Both the position numbers and the translations under genes were made by a program. From the NCBI GenBank assembly GCA_031257565.1, contig JAIROL010000288.1:1-39556 (forward strand): a stretch of DNA of 39,556 bases. The letters are read 5' to 3'. Of the stretch, positions 8,299 through 14,379 are shown in pieces. The notes beneath the pieces are model-generated. The model made no database searches, had not been told where the DNA came from, and saw only the letters and a list, made by a program, of their open reading frames with translations. The DNA comes from Tannerella sp. GTDB lineage: Bacteria > Bacteroidota > Bacteroidia > Bacteroidales > Tannerellaceae. Every line of letters starts with the position of its first letter. The stretch's first letter is position 1.

Positions 8299-9330
8299 TC
8301 AGGTACGCTTCTTCGGATTATCTTTGATTACTTTTTCCAGCTCGGTAAAAAACGATTCCTCTTGCTTTCCGATAGCCTTCAAATGGTCTCCGATTGTCTG
8401 ATAATCGACATTTTCCGACGACCGGTTTTTATAAATGCGGCCGGCCTCTGAAGCAAAAATTCTCCACTGATCGCCAATATCCGTCAGTCGTTGCGAAAAA
8501 TTGTTCAACTCGCTAATTCCGGTAATTTCCGACGCTTCCTGCAGGAAGGCCGCGTAAAGAAAACGAAATCCGGCGCCGCCCGTTCCGATTTCCTCCATCA
8601 TACGAACGAGCTGCGCCAGATGTAAAGCCGCTTTTTTCTCTCCATAAATCTTCGTAAATTCAGGAATTTTGTTGCCAAGATATTTAAAAGCGTTCACGCC
8701 TACAAAAGGCACAGGTCCCGGCTCATGAATCATGCGATAACAGTTTTTAAGAATGGCTCTCCGCACCAGTTTATCCATATCGGGTTCCTTTTCCGGCAAG
8801 GATTTTATCCAGTATAGCTTTCCCAGCGGCGGATAAACGCCTTTCGAAAAACGGGCGCGTAATAAATCGCGTGACGAAATCGTTACTTTCTCCATCGCGA
8901 CAGGGTCGCTAAGTAAGTAATTATCGCCTTCCTTACCGATAACGCAAACATTATGAGCATTAAAATGAAACCTGTACTCTATCGGCATATAAGGCAGAAA
9001 ATACATGCCTACGACGCTTCCGGCCGGGATACCTTTTTTCAGAAGGCTATCCAGTTTTTTAACGGCATTTTTCTTATTAAAGAATATCTTTTTATGGATT
9101 TTAAATCCAATTAAACGCGTTACGCGGGAAAAAATGATACCCGGCAAGGGACGAAAAGAAGTCACAGGAAATCCGGCCAGTTTGATAAACGGCAGATGTA
9201 CAAAATATAACGAAGCAGACAATCCGAATATCAACGGTTCGGAATAACTGTATCCGTAATAACGCAGCAGATTGGCTGTTACCCCATTCTCGCAATGCGC
9301 AGCCGTTCGGTGTTCAAAAGCTATTTCCAT
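8299..9330 (-). CDS. BtrH N-terminal domain / DUF4872 protein in the dar cluster
   Basis: A 343-residue cytoplasmic protein. The N-terminal half matches the BtrH-type acyltransferase/peptidase fold, with a nucleophile in AAHCENGVTANLLRYYGY (Cys13), a histidine in FHFNAHNVCVIG (His126) and an acid in YLLSDPVA (Asp142); BtrH itself transfers an acyl group from an acyl carrier protein in butirosin synthesis. The C-terminal half (about 180-343) is helical and corresponds to DUF4872. In this setting it may transfer or release an acyl chain made by the polyene/resorcinol pathway; that is inference. The start overlaps the preceding gene's end by 10 bp, so translation is probably coupled. Confidence 0.82.
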   Translation of the reverse strand: MEIAFEHRTAAHCENGVTANLLRYYGYSYSEPLIFGLSASLYFVHLPFIKLAGFPVTSFRPLPGIIFSRVTRLIGFKIHKKIFFNKKNAVKKLDSLLKKGIPAGSVVGMYFLPYMPIEYRFHFNAHNVCVIGKEGDNYLLSDPVAMEKVTISSRDLLRARFSKGVYPPLGKLYWIKSLPEKEPDMDKLVRRAILKNCYRMIHEPGPVPFVGVNAFKYLGNKIPEFTKIYGEKKAALHLAQLVRMMEEIGTGGAGFRFLYAAFLQEASEITGISELNNFSQRLTDIGDQWRIFASEAGRIYKNRSSENVDYQTIGDHLKAIGKQEESFFTELEKVIKDNPKKRT

Positions 9331-9728
9331 TCATCCGCACGTTTTAGTTCTTCGACCGAAATGCGTAATGCGTCCGCGTATTTCCGTAGCGTTTCATCAT
9401 CTAATTTCATAAATTCGTCATATTTCAGATGTTTCCGGATTTTTCTTTTAGGAATATCCGAATAGGAAGATAACATACCTACGTCCTGTAATGATTTTTT
9501 GATATGATAGGCCAACGGACTGACTTCTTTCGCCAGAACCTGTCTGCGTATTTCTTCGCACTGTTCGCGGATATCGTCCCAAACGGCGCCCAGCGCATCA
9601 TTCTTTACGCTCCATCCGTCGCTGACGACCGGCATATAATTGCCATTTTCATCGACAGCATACATTACATCGCGGATTACCTTATCTTTAAAATACTGTA
9701 AGTCCTGTGGAACCTCTTCTTTTTTCAT
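9321..9728 (-). CDS. Conserved small protein of the dar operon, function unknown
   Basis: A 135-residue soluble protein (MKKEEVPQD at the start, then MYAVDENGNYMPVVSDGWSV). It resembles proteins I recall beside darB and BtrH-type genes in Bacteroidota, but I know no function. The last 45 residues (SDIPKRKIRKHLKYDEFMKL, then ETLRKYADALRISVEELKR) look like the end of an XRE-type helix-turn-helix, so it could be a small regulator or an adaptor; that is a reading of the pattern only. It sits between darB (85 bp upstream) and the BtrH-type gene, which it overlaps by 10 bp. Confidence 0.78.
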   Translation of the reverse strand: MKKEEVPQDLQYFKDKVIRDVMYAVDENGNYMPVVSDGWSVKNDALGAVWDDIREQCEEIRRQVLAKEVSPLAYHIKKSLQDVGMLSSYSDIPKRKIRKHLKYDEFMKLDDETLRKYADALRISVEELKRADEWK

Positions 9729-9766
9729 TTGTGCTCTTATTTAATAATTTCCGGCGACTCATGAAA

Positions 9767-9778
9767 CCTGACGTCAGG
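9767..9778. promoter_or_regulatory. Perfect 12-bp palindrome between darB and the small gene
   Basis: CCTGACGTCAGG is a perfect dyad in the 85-bp gap after darB. It has no loop, so it is more likely a protein-binding site or chance than a terminator. Confidence 0.25.
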
Positions 9779-9813
9779 CTATCGCGAGCCGCATTCAAAA
9801 ATACGAAATCGCT

Positions 9814-10956
9814 TCAACAAACCGTAAGTAACGCATACGCATAAGAAAAACGAGCGCTTTCGGGCACCATCAGAAGTATCCTGTCGCCTTTTTTCGCACG
9901 TCCCGAACGGTTCAGCGCTTCCATCATCGCAAACGGTGAAACCGCCGCTACATTCCCGATCTCAGGAAGATTTATAAACCATTTATTTTTAGGTATATCA
10001 AAACCTAAAACGGCCAGTTCATCTTCAATCTTCTTTTCAAAATACATCGATGAAAGATGCGGCATAAACCAGTCCACGATAGTCGGGTCAAAATTCCGTT
10101 TAGCGACAATATCCTGCAAAAAGCGACCGCCAAGCTTTATAATATATTCATCCAGCAGTTTTGTATCCTGCTTCAAAGAAAAAAGTGAACGACTAAGCCA
10201 TTCCTCCTCCGGGAACTGCGCCCATCCTGCAAATGCTCCTTTTTCGTTCTTATCGCCTCCGGCATACATGCAAGTTTCTATCTCGTTTGCAAAAGATGTC
10301 AACTCTATCCATTCTATCCGATAAGACAAAGCGTTTTCCGCCGGTTTATTCTGCAACAATAAAGCCACGCTTCCGTCAGACAACATCCAGCGCAGAAACT
10401 CCTTTTCAAACGCCAATATAGGCCTGTCGCTCAACTTGTTAATCAATTCCGATTCTTTTTCGAAATAACGCGCCATCATCCATGCGGAAAAACGCTCGGA
10501 CGCCACGCATACGGCATTTTCCGAATCGCCTGTCAATGTCGAAAAATAAGCATATTTCAATGCCTGCATTCCGGTACAACACGATCCCGCAAACGAAACG
10601 ACCTCTGTATGCCTGCTGCCTTTCAATTCGCCGTGTACCATCACTCCGTGCGACGGTATCACCTGTTCAGGCGAAGCTGTTCCGCATGCAAGTAAATCAA
10701 TCCGATCCAACGTCAGTTGTTCATCCATCAAACCGTTAACCGCATTTGCGGCCATCCGGACGCTGGTATGCGTTACCTCTCCCGATTTATTCAGTGCATA
10801 ATAACGGCTTTTTATTCCGTTTTTCCCAAGAATTAACCGTTTGGCCAGCAATGATTTTTCATTAACCAATCCGATATACTGTTCCATTTCATCATTTCCG
10901 ACCGGTTCGTTCGGGAAAAATGCCGAAAAACGGTTTATATAAACAGAGTTATTCAT
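9814..10956 (-). CDS. darB: DarB-type ketosynthase (KAS III-like), dialkylresorcinol synthesis
   Basis: A 380-residue thiolase-fold condensing enzyme of the FabH/KAS III class. The catalytic triad is visible: a nucleophile in SFAGSCCTGMQALKYA (Cys126 or Cys127), His300 in DWFMPHLSSMYF and Asn335 in EIGNVAAVSPFAMMEAL. Known DarB enzymes join two beta-keto acyl thioesters and cyclise them to a cyclohexanedione, which DarA oxidises to the dialkylresorcinol; the resorcinol is esterified to an aryl-polyene acid in flexirubins. It lies downstream of darA, separated by two tandem leader minigenes whose last unit ends precisely at this gene's ATG. That 5' leader is nearly the same as the one before the SusC gene at 17211. 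Confidence 0.88.
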   Translation of the reverse strand: MNNSVYINRFSAFFPNEPVGNDEMEQYIGLVNEKSLLAKRLILGKNGIKSRYYALNKSGEVTHTSVRMAANAVNGLMDEQLTLDRIDLLACGTASPEQVIPSHGVMVHGELKGSRHTEVVSFAGSCCTGMQALKYAYFSTLTGDSENAVCVASERFSAWMMARYFEKESELINKLSDRPILAFEKEFLRWMLSDGSVALLLQNKPAENALSYRIEWIELTSFANEIETCMYAGGDKNEKGAFAGWAQFPEEEWLSRSLFSLKQDTKLLDEYIIKLGGRFLQDIVAKRNFDPTIVDWFMPHLSSMYFEKKIEDELAVLGFDIPKNKWFINLPEIGNVAAVSPFAMMEALNRSGRAKKGDRILLMVPESARFSYAYALLTVC

Positions 10957-10974
10957 GTGTACATTTTTTATTTT

Positions 10975-11079
10975 TTAACATTTCGGTAACATAGAACTCA
11001 CAGCATGTTCATAACTCTTTGGCGTTAGCCGTTTTTTTAACGCTTCGCTAAAAGACCGTTGGTTGCATGTTCGTTTCAT
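10975..11079 (-). CDS. Leader mini-ORF A2, 34 residues, before darB
   Basis: Starts MKRTCNQRSFSEALKKRL, passes through PKSYEHAVSSM and ends LPKC. It is basic and helical-looking; I do not recognise it. The frame stays open over the whole repeat unit and stops 19 nt before the darB ATG. It may be a translated upstream ORF that tunes darB, or a peptide in its own right. Translation is unproven. Confidence 0.45.
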   Translation of the reverse strand: MKRTCNQRSFSEALKKRLTPKSYEHAVSSMLPKC

Positions 11080-11103
11080 GAGTACATTTTTTATTTTTTA
11101 ACA

Positions 11104-11202
11104 CTAAGGAAACATAGAACTCACAGCATGTTCATAACTCTTTGGCGTTAGCCGTTTTTTTAACGCTTCGCTAAAAGACCGTTGGTTACATGTTCGTTTC
11201 AT
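11104..11202 (-). CDS. Leader mini-ORF A1, 32 residues, just after darA
   Basis: The first unit's mini-ORF begins 10 bp after the darA stop. Its first 30 residues are identical to those of mini-ORF A2; codon 5 differs only synonymously (TGT against TGC). It ends with Phe-Pro-stop where A2 has Leu-Pro-Lys-Cys. The reading frame and its ATG are kept in both copies. Confidence 0.45.
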   Translation of the reverse strand: MKRTCNQRSFSEALKKRLTPKSYEHAVSSMFP

Positions 11203-11211
11203 GTGATATAT

Positions 11212-12135
11212 TCAATTAAGTTCATAACACATCTCCCGCTCGGATCGTCGTAACGAGGTCCGTCGAAGCGGATAAGTCAGAAAGAAAAAAATCATTCCCA
11301 CCGGAGATACCACATACAACACAAAAAACAAATATGCACAGAAAACACGCAGACAGGGTTCCCGTTTCGGGTCATTATAAACCCCTTTCTTAATGATAAA
11401 TCTCGCCCAATGCCCCCATAGCCTGTAACCGTTCTTTTCTATAAAATAAACGGTTGACAAAAAGGTTACCGCATTTTTATCCATCAGTTTTTTCTGCATT
11501 CCGGAATAATCGTTCCGTTCCAGCGCATCTTTAATAATATGACCGTAAACCGCCGCATTATCTATCTCCGAAGGCGAAACTCCCGCGGCAGGAAGAAAAC
11601 GTGTCGCTTCCTTCTTATTATAAAAAAGCCAGCGGATAATCGTTATCACACTGACTAAATTCGGCGCTTTATCCTGCAGAGAAATAAAACCGACATATTT
11701 AGCCCCGATCTCACGGAGGTATTCACGGGTCTTTTGTTGCGTCATCGCCCACATATTGCGGCATCCCATAACCACAATAATATTACGCCCTTCCAGATAC
11801 TTCTGCATATCTTCCGACTGAAAAAACGAATGCAGGGGTATAGACCATGATAAATACCAGCTTTGTCCGGCAATAAGAACAATATCCGCATCCTCTACAT
11901 CACTCAGATCAATCGGCTTCAGCTTGCATGGTATACCCAGACGCGATTCGGGAAAAGCCTGAAAAAAAGCCGTCGCCGACCACGGAAACGGGTATGGTTC
12001 CTCCGGTACGATTTCTTTACGTACAACTTCACAACCCGCCTGCACAAGTGGTTCACATACTTTTTCCGCAATGCGGAGAGCCTGCCCCGTTTGGGTGTAA
12101 TAGAATAAAACTATTTTTTTTTGTTTTCCTTTCAT
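11212..12135 (-). CDS. darA: DarA-type dialkylresorcinol enzyme, flavodoxin-like
   Basis: A 307-residue protein whose N-terminus KKIVLFYYTQTGQALRIAE is a flavodoxin-like phosphate-binding loop, followed by the DarA-typical block PYPFPWSATAFFQAFPESRL and VLIAGQSWYLSWSIPLHSFF. Two hydrophobic segments near the C-terminus suggest membrane association. DarA proteins act with DarB and oxidise the cyclohexanedione to the aromatic resorcinol. The frame is open up to 12255, but a TAnnTTTG box at 12199-12206 would place the transcript start at about 12192, so ATG 12135 (MKGKQKK) is chosen. First gene of the dar operon. Confidence 0.87.
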   Translation of the reverse strand: MKGKQKKIVLFYYTQTGQALRIAEKVCEPLVQAGCEVVRKEIVPEEPYPFPWSATAFFQAFPESRLGIPCKLKPIDLSDVEDADIVLIAGQSWYLSWSIPLHSFFQSEDMQKYLEGRNIIVVMGCRNMWAMTQQKTREYLREIGAKYVGFISLQDKAPNLVSVITIIRWLFYNKKEATRFLPAAGVSPSEIDNAAVYGHIIKDALERNDYSGMQKKLMDKNAVTFLSTVYFIEKNGYRLWGHWARFIIKKGVYNDPKREPCLRVFCAYLFFVLYVVSPVGMIFFFLTYPLRRTSLRRSEREMCYELN

Positions 12136-12198
12136 ACTGCGATAATAATCAAAACATGCGCTTTTTATCTTTATGACAAAAAGGCAAAAAATTGGTTG

Positions 12199-12206
12199 CA
12201 AAGGTA
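12199..12206 (-). promoter_or_regulatory. -7 box of the dar operon
   Basis: TACCTTTG on the minus strand matches TAnnTTTG, 63 bp upstream of the darA ATG. No convincing -33 TTTG is present at the proper distance. Confidence 0.5.
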
Positions 12207-12255
12207 AGAATTTTTTCAATTTATCTATATGTAAAACATATAAGTATTTCTGCAA

Positions 12256-12605
12256 AAATTATACCGCAAGTATAAAGTAAATACGTAACATCAGCTAAAA
12301 ATATCTCTGCAAATTCCTTTTGTCGAAGTTGAAGATGCCAGCCTTACAAATAAATTGTTATGATAACATAGAATATTAGAATTTTTGTAACTCATCTGTA
12401 ATGTAAAACCTTTGTTTTTTGGCTTTGCCGAAAAACATGAGTAATAAAAAGCAGGCGAAACAATATCCGGACTTGTAATCCGGACGAAAAACATCTCGTC
12501 GGCCGCGTAACGGCGAATGGCGCGAAAAATACTCGGCTACCCGCTTCTCATCTTCTGTGCGGTCGTGTTCTACGAACATATACGTTCGCCACAGTATCAT
12601 AAAAG
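12256..12605. other. Gene-free stretch between the dar operon and the SusD terminator
   Basis: There is no convincing gene here. The left part is AT-rich. From about 12465 to 12595 the base composition turns GC-richer, with TCCGGA repeated on both sides of CTTGTAA (12469-12487), which could fold as a short hairpin. Minus-strand open frames of 67 and 91 residues cover the area, but their composition and lack of motifs make them doubtful; they could be part of a dispersed intergenic repeat. Confidence 0.4.
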
Positions 12606-12636
12606 ATAAGGAGGGAATTATATGTTCCCTCCTTAT
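12606..12636 (-). terminator. Strong terminator of the SusC/SusD operon
   Basis: ATAAGGAGGGAA (12606-12617) and TTCCCTCCTTAT (12625-12636) form a perfect 12-bp stem with a 7-nt loop, five bases past the SusD stop. On the minus strand a short CTTTTATG follows. It marks the end of the 22.6-12.6 kb transcription unit. Confidence 0.85.
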
Positions 12637-12641
12637 TTCTT

Positions 12642-14360
12642 TTATTCCCAACCCGGATTCTGAACCAGATTCGGATTCTTCATTCTTTCCGATTGCGGAA
12701 TTGGGAAAAAATACATCTTATCCTCCCACTGACGGTTCACAGTCTGACGCGTATAGGTATATGTTTCATCGCTATTCTTGGTAATCTTCATACGGGTGAC
12801 TGAGTTGAAATACTTACCGGCTTCTTTCCAGCGTCTTACATCCCAGAAACGATGTCCCTCGAATGCCAGTTCAACCATGCGTTCGTTGGTATACTGCTTC
12901 CAGAATTCATCATTGGATAGTCCGACAGAGAGTTCAGGCATATTCACTCCTGCACGGGTACGGATCACGTTCACTGCTTCTGTCGCCGACAAATCCAGAT
13001 TACCGGACTTGGCGTCGGCAGAACCCAGGTAGCGAAACACAGCCTCCGCATAATTCAGATAAAACTCGCCCAGACGATAAGTTATCCAGGAATGACGGCT
13101 TGTAGGGGTCTTATTTCCGCTGAAGTCAAGGTTTCCATCCAGTAACTTCTTCAAATAATAGCCGGTAGTAGTTGCGCCCGAAAGCGGTTCGGCATTAGCG
13201 CCGCCAAAATAAGTCTGGACAGGAAGCGTATTGTATATCGGCCACTTCGTATCGCCGTTTTTTGCAACGGTCATAGCAAAACGCGGGTCTCGGTCTGCAT
13301 ACGGATTGCTCTCATCGTATCCGCTACCAGCCTCGTTCCAGAACTTCCCGTTTTGTTTCATCTGGTAAGCGTCTACCAGATTTTGCGTCGGACAGTTCGG
13401 CGAAGTTCCGCCTCCCTCTACTCCGGCAGGTAAATTACGGGTTTCAAGATTGTTCAAAGCGCCGATACGACGGACGAATATAGCTTCCTTACTGGTCCAG
13501 TTATCTGTTCCCCAAATAGAAGTATAAGCCGTTAGCTGGTAACCATATTTAGCGCAGGAATCCAAAACCGCCTTATTAGCTTCAGCCGCTTTTTTCCATA
13601 AATCGTTATTATTTCCCGTATTGAACAAAGGGCTGGCAGCATACAATAACGCACGGGCTTTCAGCGCCAAAACGGCCAAACGGTTAGCGCGTCCCGTATC
13701 CGGCACATCAAGCCCCATCGAGCCTAAATTGGTATAATCGGCAGGAATTTTATTGACGATCGCATCACATTCCTGTACAATAAAATCGACAATCCGGCTA
13801 TACGATACACGGGGCAACGAATTCACTTCATCTACGCTTAAAGTGGTAGTAAAGAAAGGCGCATCGCCGTACTGACGTATTAAATTAAAGTAAAAATAAG
13901 CCCTCAGGAAGCGTACTTCATTCTCATAATTGAGATAACGAAACATTTGTGGCTGATAATCATCGTTAAACTGTAATTCGGGGAAAGTTAATCCCGGATA
14001 TTCCTCCAGGAAAAAATTACATGCCTGTATACCCGAGTAACTGGTTTCCCAAATCGTTTGCTTCGCATTTGCAGGACCCCATACGCCGTTGTAAAAATCA
14101 TGTATCTGATTAGAACTCAAGGCATGTTCGGCCTCGTCGCTTGCCGAAGCCAGCATCCCTCCGCCAAAAGAGCCATGGTCATATTCCAACTTCGAGTAAA
14201 TGTCGGTAACAAGTCCGCTAACATTACTAAAGTTTAATTCCATATAATCTTTGTCGTAATTAGTATGTTCTTTATACTCCATCTGATCGTTGCACGATGA
14301 AAATATAAGCGCGCACGCCATACCGGTTACCAATATATTAGATTTGAATTTCATTTTCAT
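12642..14360 (-). CDS. SusD/RagB-family glycan-binding lipoprotein
   Basis: A 572-residue outer-membrane lipoprotein with lipobox ACALIFSSC (Cys23). The fold signatures of SusD proteins are present: the TPR-side segment FLRAYFYFNLIRQYGDAPFF (around residue 150) and the C-terminal SusD_RagB block NERMVELAFEGHRFWDVRRW, ending in the usual NLVQNPGWE. It captures an extracellular ligand and acts as the lid of the SusC channel encoded 19 bp upstream. No glycoside hydrolase or other enzyme is adjacent, so the ligand cannot be guessed. Last gene of the operon, followed at once by a strong terminator. Confidence 0.95.
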   Translation of the reverse strand: MKMKFKSNILVTGMACALIFSSCNDQMEYKEHTNYDKDYMELNFSNVSGLVTDIYSKLEYDHGSFGGGMLASASDEAEHALSSNQIHDFYNGVWGPANAKQTIWETSYSGIQACNFFLEEYPGLTFPELQFNDDYQPQMFRYLNYENEVRFLRAYFYFNLIRQYGDAPFFTTTLSVDEVNSLPRVSYSRIVDFIVQECDAIVNKIPADYTNLGSMGLDVPDTGRANRLAVLALKARALLYAASPLFNTGNNNDLWKKAAEANKAVLDSCAKYGYQLTAYTSIWGTDNWTSKEAIFVRRIGALNNLETRNLPAGVEGGGTSPNCPTQNLVDAYQMKQNGKFWNEAGSGYDESNPYADRDPRFAMTVAKNGDTKWPIYNTLPVQTYFGGANAEPLSGATTTGYYLKKLLDGNLDFSGNKTPTSRHSWITYRLGEFYLNYAEAVFRYLGSADAKSGNLDLSATEAVNVIRTRAGVNMPELSVGLSNDEFWKQYTNERMVELAFEGHRFWDVRRWKEAGKYFNSVTRMKITKNSDETYTYTRQTVNRQWEDKMYFFPIPQSERMKNPNLVQNPGWE

Positions 14361-14379
14361 TCAGATTAAATTTAAAACA

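Larger units (their letters stand above)
10954..11202 (-). repeat. Leader-minigene array A: two 123-bp tandem units
   Basis: Unit boundaries lie at ATG codons, at 11200-11202, 11077-11079 and 10954-10956 (minus strand), giving exact 123-bp spacing. The last ATG is the darB start. Each unit reads ATG-AAA-CGA-ACA, a mini-ORF, a stop, then an A-rich stretch ending AAAAAATGTAC(A/T)C before the next ATG. The two units differ at only a few bases, mostly near the mini-ORF end (TTACCGAAA against TTTCCTTAG). Within each unit GCGTTA and TAACGC can pair across a ten-base loop, and GAACATGC occurs twice. Shorter relatives form array B at 17209-17399. Confidence 0.9.

Noticed and set aside
8289-8302. Palindrome CTGAAAGCTTTCAG as terminator
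   Set aside because: It has no loop or T-run, overlaps the stop codon of the BtrH-type gene and lies inside an operon, so termination is unlikely.
10954-11202. Possible riboswitch or CRISPR-like array between darA and darB
   Set aside because: There are only two units, no variable spacers, and no known riboswitch core; boundaries at ATG codons point to leader minigenes.
12376-12651. Open frames of 91 and 67 residues on the minus strand upstream of darA
   Set aside because: They overlap each other in different frames, the larger one runs through the terminator hairpin into the end of the SusD gene, and neither has a recognisable motif or start context.
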